The position numbers and the translations under genes are program-made. From positions 1,897,501 to 1,961,500 of the forward strand of contig NC_083523.1 in assembly GCF_032362555.1 (NCBI RefSeq): a stretch of DNA of 64,000 nucleotides, given 5' to 3'. Below are positions 55,303 through 64,000 of the stretch, piece after piece; the first letter of the stretch is position 1; every line of letters starts with the position of its first letter. Origin of the DNA: Amyelois transitella. Lineage: Eukaryota > Arthropoda > Insecta > Lepidoptera > Pyralidae. The notes under the pieces were generated by a model, which had not been told where the DNA came from, did no database searches, and saw only the letters and a list, made by a program, of their open reading frames with translations.

Positions 55303-55410
55303 ATGCATTTGGAAGAGTACAATAATAAGATTCGTGAAGCGATCACAACGCTATTGTTACACGGAGGAAATTTGGTAAATTTCACGAAAAATGGGTGCAT
55401 CTCAATCTAA
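55303..55410 (+). CDS. Short upstream frame overlapping the next gene
   Basis: ATG at 55303 gives a 35-residue frame (MHLEEYNNKIREAITTLLLH and a further 15 residues) ending at 55410. It overlaps the first 20 bases of the 55391 gene in another frame. No family recognised. It may only regulate translation of the following gene, or be chance. Confidence 0.3.
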   Translation: MHLEEYNNKIREAITTLLLHGGNLVNFTKNGCISI

Positions 55411-55675
55411 CAAGAACGAGGATGTGGTGATTGCCCAAGTTGCATCTGGAGGGAGTAATACGACCCAATTCGAGAAATATATGAACACCAATAATATAAT
55501 CTTGGTCTTACTGCTGGTTTTGGTGGCCACGGGCGGCCTGATATTCATATACAGAATTTTTAAAAATTGGCAGGGATTTGTGATACGACAAGAAGTTAGA
55601 GATGCAATATTGACCAGATATTCTAGTATCATACGACGGCAGCAGGATAGGGGTGATCCTGTGTTCCAGGCCTAG
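55391..55675 (+). CDS. Small myristoylation-signal, single-membrane-span protein of the gypsy element
   Basis: A 94-residue frame ahead of gag. It starts MGASQS, which fits the N-myristoylation consensus (Gly2, Ser6). About 30 polar residues follow, then one hydrophobic segment at about 36-55 (IILVLLLVLVATGGLIFIY), then a basic tail (YRIFKNW, IRQEVRDAILTRYSSIIRRQ). The predicted shape is a lipid-anchored N-terminus with one membrane span and a positively charged C-terminal side. It lies between the 5' LTR and gag, where most gypsy elements have only leader. I do not recognise it as env, gag or a known accessory protein. The frame is intact in an element with identical LTRs, so it is probably maintained. 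Role unknown; membrane targeting of particles is a guess. Confidence 0.65.
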   Translation: MGASQSNKNEDVVIAQVASGGSNTTQFEKYMNTNNIILVLLLVLVATGGLIFIYRIFKNWQGFVIRQEVRDAILTRYSSIIRRQQDRGDPVFQA

Positions 55676-56177
55676 CGTGATTGACGATGACGACCAACTA
55701 CGTGACTAGCAGACCCAGTCCTGATGTTCATCCTACTACGTGCGTTTTAAATCTCTCGGGTGTGTACAGTGTGATATATATAGTGATGCGTTACGTTAAT
55801 AAAAATTAAGAGTTGTTGCGGTATAGAAGTCGGGACTGAGTGCGAATACGGCAGAATTTACGGATTACGATACCTACCTATTTAGTGGACATTAAGTAAT
55901 TATACCTCTATATTAAATTACCAATATACTTATACGTTTTATACTTATATACAAATTATTCTTATCCATATTAAAGTGTTAAAGCTAAAGCATAATTGTG
56001 GTATAAATAATATTTCATAATGATAAGTACTTAACAAAATTATTACTTTACCGTGTATTGTTTACATAGCGATGTCCATATATGATACGTCTCGGTGCCA
56101 CTACTACTGGAGCTCACGGGAATTAATATGGTACGTAATTTTATATTACTTTTTCTATTGCTATTTTATACTAAGTT

Positions 56178-57413
56178 ATGGAAAGAGAATTATTAAAATG
56201 CTTGGAAGATATCATACAAATAAAGAAGTATTTGATTAAGAAAGGAAAATCTAGGTACAAGGGAAACGTTATAAAAAATAAATTAAGTGAGTCAGATTTA
56301 ATTTTGAAACGTTGTGATAGTATTGTAAAAGTTTTGTGTCAAGAGAAAGGATTGAGTAGTAAAACAGTAGATAGTATTAACTCCATAACAACTGAAATTC
56401 GTAGTGTGTACGACAATATTAAACTTTTATGTTCAACTCCTAAAGAGGAAATAAGTAGTGATAGTGATAGTAATTATAGTGAAACTGCTGAATTTTTAGA
56501 CTCAAAAATGGAGTTTGATTTGAAGACGGCCTGTGAGTTTATCTCTGTAATGAACAGTAATGAAAATAATACGAAAAACATGATTGACTCGATAGAAATG
56601 TATGCTGAAATGTTGTCCAATCCAGGAAAACAAATTTTGATAAAATTTGTGCTGAAAAGCAGACTTACAGAAAATGCTAAACTTCGTATGCAAAAGGAAT
56701 ATTCATCTGTAAGTGACCTTGTTAAAGACTTAAGAAAATTTCTTTTATCTAAAAAATCTTTTACATCAATTCATTCGCGATTGCAAAATGTTACTCAGGG
56801 TTGGCGTACAATTGATCAGTATGGGGCAGAAATCGAAAAATTGTTTTCCGATTTGACAATTTCGCAAGCAGAGGGTAATTCAGAAAAATACGCTGTTTTG
56901 AAACCTTTGAATGAAAAGTTGGCGGTGAAACGGTTTTCAGATGGACTGCGGGATTCCCGTCTGAGCACCATCATTACAGCTCGAAACTACGAGCATCTCA
57001 AGGACGCGATCCAGGCGGCTAAAGACGAGGAGGTAGCTGCAACGTCTTCGACGACGGCCTCAGCAGGTATCATGCAGATCTCGCGCCGTGGAAGAGGTAT
57101 GTATCCTCAATATACTCGCATGCAGCATGGCAGATTCCAACATTCGAGGTATCAGCATAACAATGTAAGAAATTTTAGACAAGGAAATCAGTTTCGTGGC
57201 AGTCAAAACACTTCGTTTAACAATTTTAAAAGAGGACATTTTAATAATAGAAGCGGTCAGAATCGTACTCGTTATAATACCCGTGGTAGGGGACATATAA
57301 AAAATTCTTCGAATCGTGGTTCGAATCATCGTGTATTTTACAATGAACAAACGAATGAGGAGGTTCAACCCGAAACATCTAGTACAAATGAATTAAAGTT
57401 TTTTCGATCTTAA
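56178..57413 (+). CDS. Gypsy gag, 411 codons, without zinc knuckle
   Basis: The first 100 residues are a charged helical region. A retrotransposon capsid-like domain follows at about 110-290 (FDLKTACEFISVMNSNENNT, LTENAKLRMQKEYSSV, WRTIDQYGAEIEKLFSDL). The last 110 residues are a basic Arg/Gly/Asn-rich tail with RGRG repeats (SRRGRGMYPQ, NTRGRGHIKN) where most gag proteins have a CCHC zinc knuckle. RG-rich tails can bind RNA, so it may replace the knuckle. The stop is at 57411-57413, 17 bp past the point where the pol frame opens (57397). Confidence 0.85.
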   Translation: MERELLKCLEDIIQIKKYLIKKGKSRYKGNVIKNKLSESDLILKRCDSIVKVLCQEKGLSSKTVDSINSITTEIRSVYDNIKLLCSTPKEEISSDSDSNYSETAEFLDSKMEFDLKTACEFISVMNSNENNTKNMIDSIEMYAEMLSNPGKQILIKFVLKSRLTENAKLRMQKEYSSVSDLVKDLRKFLLSKKSFTSIHSRLQNVTQGWRTIDQYGAEIEKLFSDLTISQAEGNSEKYAVLKPLNEKLAVKRFSDGLRDSRLSTIITARNYEHLKDAIQAAKDEEVAATSSTTASAGIMQISRRGRGMYPQYTRMQHGRFQHSRYQHNNVRNFRQGNQFRGSQNTSFNNFKRGHFNNRSGQNRTRYNTRGRGHIKNSSNRGSNHRVFYNEQTNEEVQPETSSTNELKFFRS

Positions 57414-60400
57414 ACATAACATTTTGACTTTAGATGGTAAAACAAAATTTTTGTCTTTTTATGTTAATAGGAAATTACATTTTTATTTGGTTGATAGCGG
57501 TGCATCTTTATCTGTCATAAAAAGAGATTCTTTACCTATAAACGTAACTTTAAATAAAGACGACACTATCGTGAACGGAATAGGCGGACAAATTCGTTCG
57601 GCAGGATATATTTATCTTAATTTGGAGCATAATAGTGATCATTCTAGAATAGTATTCAATCATAAGTTTTACGTATTCGATAGCATACCATTACAGGCAG
57701 ATGGAATTTTAGGCTTAGACTTTCTGTGTTACTACGGTTCAAATATCAATCTGAGCTCAAATGTAGTCACTGTATCCCAAAACGGAATGGAATGTTGTTT
57801 GCCACTTTATGATTCAATCGATTATTCTAGAGAAGTGTTACTTATCCCAGCACGAAGCGAATCATTCCATCATGTTTATGTTTCTTCTAGTAGTGACAAG
57901 GATTATGTTGTTTATCCAAAGCAATTAGCGGAAAATTTGTTCATGGCAGGATCTATAGTTAGAGTAACAAATAATAGAATACCAATTAAAATATTAAACA
58001 CCAATGAACATCAAATTGAGTTGCCTACATTTCAACCAGAATTACATTTGTTGTCAGATTACGATACATATAAATTCGAGTCTTGCTCAAGAAACTCAGA
58101 ACGAGCAAAACGTTTATTAGATTTAATAAATTTAAAAAATTTAAATACTGAAGAACGAGATTCAATTCAACTTTTGTGTTCCAAATATGCAGATATTTTC
58201 TTTTTGCCAGGAGATAAGTTATCTTCTGCAAATGTTAATGAACAGTCTATTACATTAAAACCAAACACGACACCAGTTTATGTCAAGCAATACAGGTTAC
58301 CACAATCTTTAAAAAAAGAGATAGACAATCAGATAAAAAATATGTTAGACAATGATATCATTGAGGAGTCTAGAAGTGAGTGGTCTAGTCCAATAATGTT
58401 AGTTCCAAAGAAATCGGATGGCAAAGACAAAAAATGGCGTTTTGTTGTTGACTACCGAAAATTAAATAATTGCATTGTTGATGATAAATTCCCGTTACCC
58501 AATATAACAGACATATTGGATTCATTAGCAGGTTCAATTTACTTTACACATTTAGATTTATATCAAGGGTATTTTCAAATAAACTTAGATAAAGACAGTA
58601 GAAACTGCACATCGTTCACAACGAGCACAGGAAAGTACCACATGAAAAAATTACCCATGGGATTGAAAACTAGCCCAAGTGTTTTCAGTCGTGTAATGTC
58701 TATAGCGATGTCAGGATTAAACTATGAAAAATGTTTCATATATTTAGATGACCTTGTAATTTTTGGCCGTAACCTTGAAATTCATAATCGTAATTTAACA
58801 GATGTGTTTGAAAGGCTTCGAAAAATTAATTTGAAATTAAATCCTCAAAAATGTGTATTCTTAAAGAAAGAAATACTGTATCTAGGACATTTGGTTTCTG
58901 AAAAGGGTGTACTTCCTGACCCAGCTAAAATTGAAGTAGTTAAAAATTATCCAAAACCTACTAATACCGACGAAATCAAAAGATTTGTAGCCTTTTGTAA
59001 TTACTACCGTAAATTTATAAAAAAATTTGCTGAAATAACTGCACCTTTAAACAAGCTTACAAGGAAAAATGAAGTATTTAAGTGGACGGAAGAGTGTACA
59101 GTTGCATTTGAAAAATTAAAGGAAAAATTAAGTTCACCCCCTGTTTTAGATTTTCCGGATTTTTCCGAAGGTAATGAGTTTATTTTACAGACTGATGCTT
59201 CCGGTATTGCTGTCGGAGCAGTGTTGTGTAATAAAAATATGAAACCTATAGCTTATGCCAGTAGACCCTTAAACAAAGCGGAATTAAATTACCCTACGAT
59301 TCAGAAAGAATTACTTGCTATAGTCTGGGCAATAAAGTATTTTAGACCATATTTATACAATAGAAATTTTACAATTTTAACAGATCACAGACCATTAGTT
59401 TACTTATTTTCAATGAAAGACCCATCCAGTAGACTTTTAAAATTCAGACTTCTTTTAGAAGAATACGATTTCAAGATTAACTATATAAAAGGTAAAGATA
59501 ATAGTGTTGCAGATGTTTTGTCTAGAGTTTATATTACGTCAGATACATTGAAAAGCATGAACGAAGACATTATAATGGTTTTGACTAGGAGACAACGTAA
59601 AAATTTGGAAGAAAGTAGTGAAAGTTCTATTTTAAGTAATCCCACTGATGAAAGGTCTGATCAGCCTCGAGTTGTGGAATTGTTTAAAATACCGAACGAT
59701 TACATGGAATTGACTTTTATAGAAAAAAAGGATTTAGATAAATTGAGGAGCAAAAATAACGTAGATTTAGAAAAAGAATGTTTCATTTATTGCAAAATAA
59801 AGAATACTATTTATATAAACATTGACTTTAGGGCACATTTTACGCGAGCCGAATTTGTGACTAAGTTAATGGAATTTTGTAAAATAATCAAAGTAAAAGA
59901 ACTATGCATAGTAAAAAATAATGAGATAAAAACATTCATAAATGATTTGTTACAAGAAATAAATAATAGAACGAATTGGACCGGTCCACGATTTTATATA
60001 ATAAAGAGTGTTAAGAGAATAGAGAATGACGAAGACAAACAGTATATTTTGCATGACTTCCATTTGTTACCAACCAGTGGACATGCTGGAATTCGTAGAA
60101 TGACTAATAACATTAAGAGGTTATTTTTTTGGCCTGGTTTAGATAAGGATATTAAGGATTTTGTAAATAAATGTAGCAAATGTCAAAAAATGAAGCATTG
60201 TAGATATACCAAGGCGCCAATGGAGATAACTACAACTGCTTCCAATGCTTTTGAGAAAATTTATTTAGACCTTTGTGGACCTTTAGAGAGAGACTCAGAT
60301 GATAATCGCTATATCTTGACAATCCAATGCGAATTAACAAAGTTTGTCGAAGCTTATCCTTTAAAAAATAAAGAGACGGTAAGTATTGCACATGCGTTTG

Positions 60401-61077
60401 TCAATAATTTTATACTTAGGTTTGGAATACCAGATACTATTGCAACAGATCGCGGAACGGAGTTTGTCTCATCTACAATGGAACAGGTTTGTAATTTATT
60501 AGGTATAGAAAAGTTAACATCTACAGCTTACCACCACGAATCGCTAGGAGCTATTGAAATTTCTCATAAGAGCCTAGGTGCGTTTTTACGCATACATTGT
60601 GATGATCAAAAAGATACGTGGAGTCAATGGCTTCCATTTTGGTGTTATAGCTACAATAATACTGTTCACACAGAGACGAACTACACACCGTTTGAATTGG
60701 TATTTGGTAAACCTAGTAAAATTCCCTGTAGAGTTAGAAATAATAATAATATAGAACCCTTGTATAACCCAGAAAATTATCCTTTACATTTAAAGCATCG
60801 TTTACAAGTATCTCTTCAAGATGCTCGTAAGAATTTAATTTATAGTAAAGAAAAGAGGAAATGTTTATATGATAAAACATTAAATGATGTATCATATAAT
60901 ACTGGAGATTTAATATTAATTAAAAATGAAGTAGGTAAAAAGTTAGATTGTAAATTTTTCGGTCCTTTTACTGTCATAGAAGATTTAGGATGTAATGTGA
61001 AAATTGCAAAAGATGATAATAAAGTAGACGTAGTACACAAAAATAGGACAAAAAGGTTTATTATGTCATATCAATAA
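57397..61077 (+). CDS. Gypsy pol (protease, RT, RNase H, integrase)
   Basis: The frame opens at 57397, in the +1 frame relative to gag and overlapping it by 17 bases. Domain positions counted from the TTG at 57424: aspartic protease DSGAS near residue 24, RT with LDLYQGYFQI at about 377 and YLDD at 440-443, RNase H with TDAS at 590 and TDHRP at 653, a spacer region of about 150 residues, an integrase HHCC finger (HDFH at 877, CSKCQKMKH at 917) and catalytic D949, D1009 and E1045 (LDLCGP, ATDRGTEF, AIEISHKS). No stop interrupts it over 1217 codons. No ATG is needed if pol is made by frameshifting from gag. The element looks competent. Confidence 0.92.
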   Translation, partial: SFFDLKHNILTLDGKTKFLSFYVNRKLHFYLVDSGASLSVIKRDSLPINVTLNKDDTIVNGIGGQIRSAGYIYLNLEHNSDHSRIVFNHKFYVFDSIPLQADGILGLDFLCYYGSNINLSSNVVTVSQNGMECCLPLYDSIDYSREVLLIPARSESFHHVYVSSSSDKDYVVYPKQLAENLFMAGSIVRVTNNRIPIKILNTNEHQIELPTFQPELHLLSDYDTYKFESCSRNSERAKRLLDLINLKNLNTEERDSIQLLCSKYADIFFLPGDKLSSANVNEQSITLKPNTTPVYVKQYRLPQSLKKEIDNQIKNMLDNDIIEESRSEWSSPIMLVPKKSDGKDKKWRFVVDYRKLNNCIVDDKFPLPNITDILDSLAGSIYFTHLDLYQGYFQINLDKDSRNCTSFTTSTGKYHMKKLPMGLKTSPSVFSRVMSIAMSGLNYEKCFIYLDDLVIFGRNLEIHNRNLTDVFERLRKINLKLNPQKCVFLKKEILYLGHLVSEKGVLPDPAKIEVVKNYPKPTNTDEIKRFVAFCNYYRKFIKKFAEITAPLNKLTRKNEVFKWTEECTVAFEKLKEKLSSPPVLDFPDFSEGNEFILQTDASGIAVGAVLCNKNMKPIAYASRPLNKAELNYPTIQKELLAIVWAIKYFRPYLYNRNFTILTDHRPLVYLFSMKDPSSRLLKFRLLLEEYDFKINYIKGKDNSVADVLSRVYITSDTLKSMNEDIIMVLTRRQRKNLEESSESSILSNPTDERSDQPRVVELFKIPNDYMELTFIEKKDLDKLRSKNNVDLEKECFIYCKIKNTIYINIDFRAHFTRAEFVTKLMEFCKIIKVKELCIVKNNEIKTFINDLLQEINNRTNWTGPRFYIIKSVKRIENDEDKQYILHDFHLLPTSGHAGIRRMTNNIKRLFFWPGLDKDIKDFVNKCSKCQKMKHCRYTKAPMEITTTASNAFEKIYLDLCGPLERDSDDNRYILTIQCELTKFVEAYPLKNKETVSIAHAFVNNFILRFGIPDTIATDRGTEFVSSTMEQVCNLLGIEKLTSTAYHHESLGAIEISHKSLGAFLRIHCDDQKDTWSQWLPFWCYSYNNTVHTETNYTPFELVFGKPSKIPCRVRNNNNIEPLYNPENYPLHLKHRLQVSLQDARKNLIYSKEKRKCLYDKTLNDVSYNTGDLILIKNEVGKKLDCKFFGPFTVIEDLGCNVKIAKDDNKVDVVHKNRTKRFIMSYQ

Positions 61078-61419
61078 TACATCGTTAAGTACTTACATTA
61101 TGTTAACATTTATTAAATATGTACAATAATCGTATACTTAAATATGTAAAAAAAAAAAAAAAAAAAATTGTACTTACCTTGTAAAATGTAGTCGTCAACA
61201 GTATACCTAAATACATACCTATATCTATAATATAATCGTCTAATATTAAGATTATCTGTGTTGTTTAGCACATAGGTATACTTTGTATTAATTAATATTC
61301 TTACAGTAGGTAATTTTCGTCGACGAAACCTACACGAATACCTATATAACGTTGTATTTGTTTATAATCATAAAAATAAAACTAATATTTTTATTTTTAT
61401 TCTTTTTGCACCCCCGTGG

Positions 61420-61536
61420 TGTAGTGTAGCCCTAATTGTAATATGTTATACTATTATATACTATATACTTGATGATCAATAAATCAGTATCGATTCAGCT
61501 TTTGTTTAATTTACACGCATTCCCTCCTATATTAGA
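61420..61536 (+). repeat. Gypsy 3' LTR
   Basis: Same length and apparently identical to 55077-55193. The tract before it (GCACCCCCGTGG) is not a typical purine-rich primer. 61080-61419 is untranslated. Confidence 0.95.
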
Positions 61537-62259
61537 TCTGAATAAAAATGCATTAATAAACGAATGGCGGGAGTACTGTTTATTAGATCTGACAAGTTTG
61601 GACGACAGTATATCGATTCAAATGAATGCTGCTGATTTTTGGACAAAAGTGTTTAAATTAAAAGACATTGGTGGCACAGAAAAATTCAAAAATTTAAAAA
61701 TTCTGATAGGATTTCTATTAATTTTACCTTTTTCTAATGCCTCAGTGGAAAGAGTATTTAGCAAACTAAAGCTGATAAAGACTGAACATCGGAATCGCCT
61801 CAATACCGAAACTATTGCCGCATTAATGGCTACTAGTTCATCTATACAACAACAAGGTGGTATAAAAAATTTTGAACCCAGCACTTTTATGTTAAATAAG
61901 AAGATACAGTACTCAAATTAATGTGATTTAGTAGTGAAGTGATACAACATGAAATTACCTCTTTTGTAAACTTTAAAAACTCATGATTTCGACATACCTA
62001 AATAAATGTTTATTGTATTTGTAGAAAAATATTACCAATTTTGTAGATTGAAATGAAAACTATTAACTTGCATTGAGCATGGGTGCAGGCTAAGTATTAC
62101 GTATTTTGGAATGAAGTAAAGCATGTCTACAGACAGAATGACACATATCCAAACTATTGAAGCTTCAAGCATGTATTAGCAAGTTATTTATTTATTAACT
62201 CGTGGTAAGTTAAATTATTATTTTACGAGCATTTTTCAACATTTCAGCAAAACCATACG

Positions 62260-62450
62260 GGTCGGGATACTTCTGCAAGAACTAGATAATAAAGTAGAAT
62301 ATTATTACCGATTGCCAATATCGAACAAATTCATTTGTAAATCAATTATATTATATCGCTTTTTTCTAACCTATGGTCGCAGACAGCCAACTCGAAGGAA
62401 AAAAATCTAGTTTTTGCAGAATCCCGACCCAACCGTACCTTGAAGTTGAA
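62260..62450. repeat. Inverted repeat pair, MITE-like
   Basis: GGGTCGGGATACTTCTGCAA at about 62268 is the imperfect complement of TTTGCAGAATCCCGACCC at about 62415, with further pairing of AACTAGAT on the inner side. No coding capacity between. It may be a small MITE or a subterminal repeat of the adjoining piggyBac. 61922-62259 and 62451-62720 hold no gene. Confidence 0.55.
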
Positions 62451-62720
62451 AACCGTACTTTTTCAGAAAGTCAACAGTCCTTTTTTGGGAAATCATACTG
62501 GCAACACTGCTCAGTCGGGCGGCAGTCCTGTTGTTTTTTTATTTCGATTTATTGTATCTATATGTTGCTTTTTTAACATGAATTTAATAAAAGGGTGTGT
62601 TATAACTGTGTATACATAATTTTACAAAAAAAGTAGTTAGCTAACGAAGGTTTTTTTTATCTTTTTGGCAGGTATTTGATTCGATACTAATTTTATGTTT
62701 TTATTTACTGTATTTTTTAG

Positions 62721-64000
62721 ATGACTTCACGGCGTAATTTGAATGATAACGAAATACAAGATATTCTTTTGGAGGAGGAAGATGAAGACGACCTGGTTTT
62801 GGGCGAGGCGTCAGAAGACGAACAAGATGAAATTATTGAAGACTTCCGCTTGGAGCAGGATGTAGAGATCGCGCAAACTGCAGGTGATGATGATGAGATA
62901 GAATCACTTCAGGATTCGGGAGAAGAACTTGAAGAAGCTTCGCGAGTAAGTTCTACAGGTTCGCCAATTACTGTTCTTAGTGCTCCAGATGTTATGCATG
63001 GTAGAGGTCGAAAAACTCAGAGAAACTGTGATAAATTTGTTTGGTATGGATCTCATCCTCGTTCTTCTCGTACACCCCAGAGGAATATAATATTCCATCC
63101 CCCAGGTAACAAAGGTCCTGCTAGATTTATTACTACTGCATTGGAGAGTTGGCAATTGTTTCTAACAAATGAAGTTTTGGAGAGTTTAGTGTCTTACACT
63201 AATCAAGAGATTTCTGAGCAGCGTAAGAAATATAAATCAGATAGGCCAACCGAACCAGAGGAGAATGATTTTGTTCCGTCCAGCACGCGACCTTCATTTG
63301 TTCGTGATACCTCAATAACAGAGTTGAAAGCCCTGTTTGGTCTATATTATTTATCTGGTGTGCTGAAAATTAATCATTTAACCGTCAAAGAAATATTTGA
63401 TAAGAATACAGGTATCAGTTATTTTAGGTCAACAATGAGTGAGAAGAGATTTGAATTTTTAACTAATTGCCTTCGGTTTGATGATCGATTGACAAGAGCT
63501 GAGAGAAGACAGCAAAGTAAATTGGCTCCGATAAAATAATTATTTGACCATATAGTTGAGACTTCAAAGAAGCTGTATTCCCCTTGTGACTGCACTACAA
63601 TCGACGAGCAATTGCTCGGCTTCAGAGGTAGATGCCCATTTCGCATGTATATCCCGTCTAAACCAGACAAATATGGGATAAAGCTGTTGATGTTTTGTGA
63701 TGCTAAAACATATTACATGATAAATAGCATTATATATACCGGCAAAGATTCAACTCCTAGAGGGATACCCGTTGCAGAGTATTATGCGCTTGAGCTGTCG
63801 ACTAGTATTCATGGCACCAACAGAAACATAACATATGATAACTGGTTCACCTCCATACCTACAGCTCAAAAATTGCTATCCAAAAAAGTAACTACAGTTG
63901 GGACATTAAAAAAAAAATAAAACCGAAATACCTATTAATTTCATTGAAACTAAAGACCGCCCCTTGAATACTTCAGTATTTGCATTTCATGAAGAACTTA
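62721..64000 (+). pseudogene. piggyBac transposase, copy 4, running off the window
   Basis: ATG at 62721 opens a very acidic N-terminus (EEDEDDLVLGEASEDEQDE). The DDE_Tnp_1_7 domain follows: SWQLFLTNEVLESLVSYTNQ, ELKALFGLYYLSGVLKINHL, FRSTMSEKRFEFLTNCLRFD. A TAA at 63537-63539 interrupts it, and the same frame continues with CDCTTIDEQLLGFRGRCPFR (a catalytic Asp), YGIKLLMFCDAKTYYM and NITYDNWFTSIPTAQKLL (a catalytic Asp). A poly-A run at about 63908 shifts the frame; the next blocks (NTSVFAFHEEL) reach the window end. One stop and one shift in an otherwise good gene suggest recent decay. Confidence 0.88.

Larger units (their letters stand above)
55077..61536 (+). mobile_element. Ty3/gypsy LTR retrotransposon, complete, young
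   Basis: Two 117 bp LTRs (55077-55193, 61420-61536) look identical by eye and are flanked by TCTG duplications (55073-55076, 61537-61540). The internal sequence starts TGGCGACC right after the 5' LTR, a common primer-binding-site opening. Three genes follow: a small membrane-type ORF, gag and pol. 117 bp is very short for an LTR of this class. A poly-A tract lies at about 61147-61167 after pol. Insertion is into a hAT transposase gene. Confidence 0.95.
53700..61921 (+). pseudogene. hAT transposase gene split by a gypsy element
   Basis: First block 53700-54766: RTKATAVVTQILGPSL, FFCLIMDETTDVGTKKQCAM and VGFSSDTTNIMVGEYNSVFA with acidic catalytic positions, then CHMIHLAASKACLKLPK and LPATTRWLSLKACVDR. 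After a frameshift at about 54766 it continues LENLYLGVLVNSSLNEVENE to 55076. The gypsy element follows. The gene resumes at 61541 with LINEWREYCLLDLTSL and ends with the hAT dimerisation domain (LLILPFSNASVERVFSKLKL, stop at 61921). Removing the insert and one TCTG copy rejoins the frame. Resembles DUF4371/ZMYM-type hAT transposases. The N-terminal BED finger is not seen. Confidence 0.85.

Noticed and set aside
62373-62576. 67-codon frame upstream of the last piggyBac
   Set aside because: No motif; it overlaps an inverted-repeat pair and is probably leader or MITE sequence.

Overview
This is a 64 kb stretch of AT-rich, intron-bearing animal DNA, almost certainly from an insect. The retroelement families (BEL, copia, a short-LTR gypsy, R1-like LINEs), the many piggyBac, pogo, Harbinger and ISL2EU-type transposons, and the frequent GGTACCTA-type motifs fit a lepidopteran best; an aphid is possible. 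I found no convincing host gene. Every coding region I recognise belongs to a transposable element or, once, to an endogenous RNA-virus fragment. Introns, spliced exons and the absence of Shine-Dalgarno sites or operons rule out a prokaryote.

Layout. 1-9 kb: a copia LTR scrap, then an ISL2EU-type unit (YqaJ exonuclease gene on +, DDE transposase gene on -) whose exonuclease gene is split by a 3.3 kb PIF/Harbinger element, followed by a pogo-like element. 9-12.4 kb: MULE-like DNA with a MITE and an intact two-exon FLYWCH/MULE transposase. 12.4-19 kb: orphan THAP-like exons, a DUF7869-like gene, a nested fold-back element, a third ISL2EU transposase fragment and a related cryptic transposon gene. 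19-27 kb: a nest of a defective ISL2EU element inside a BEL element (identical 274 bp LTRs, AATAT duplication) inside a copia element. 27-39 kb: broken piggyBac, Harbinger, FLYWCH, pogo, Myb/SANT-like, LINE and copia pieces. 39.5-41.6 kb: a second ISL2EU two-gene unit. 41.9-42.4 kb: a virga-like virus helicase fragment. 42.7-52.6 kb: Myb/SANT and pogo C-terminal pieces, a Helitron helicase pseudogene, an inverted pair of R1 fragments, a spliced piggyBac and a Tc1 end. 53.6-61.9 kb: a hAT transposase gene split by a complete 6.5 kb gypsy element (identical 117 bp LTRs, TCTG duplication). The last 1.3 kb is a fourth piggyBac transposase running off the window.

How the parts relate. Several insertions can be reversed on paper: the target duplication is visible and removing the insert restores the reading frame of the host element, which gives a relative age order (copia before BEL before or with ISL2EU; ISL2EU before Harbinger; hAT before gypsy). 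The gypsy element carries, between its 5' LTR and gag, a small gene for a protein with a myristoylation-type N-terminus and one membrane segment, which I cannot assign to a known retrotransposon protein.

The least expected pattern is a set of short, mostly perfect inverted repeats (arms about 20-37 bp, spacers 0-6 bp) scattered through decayed transposons of unrelated families. In the clearest cases one arm keeps the ancestral transposase codons and the other replaces what should precede them, as expected of template-switch mutation.
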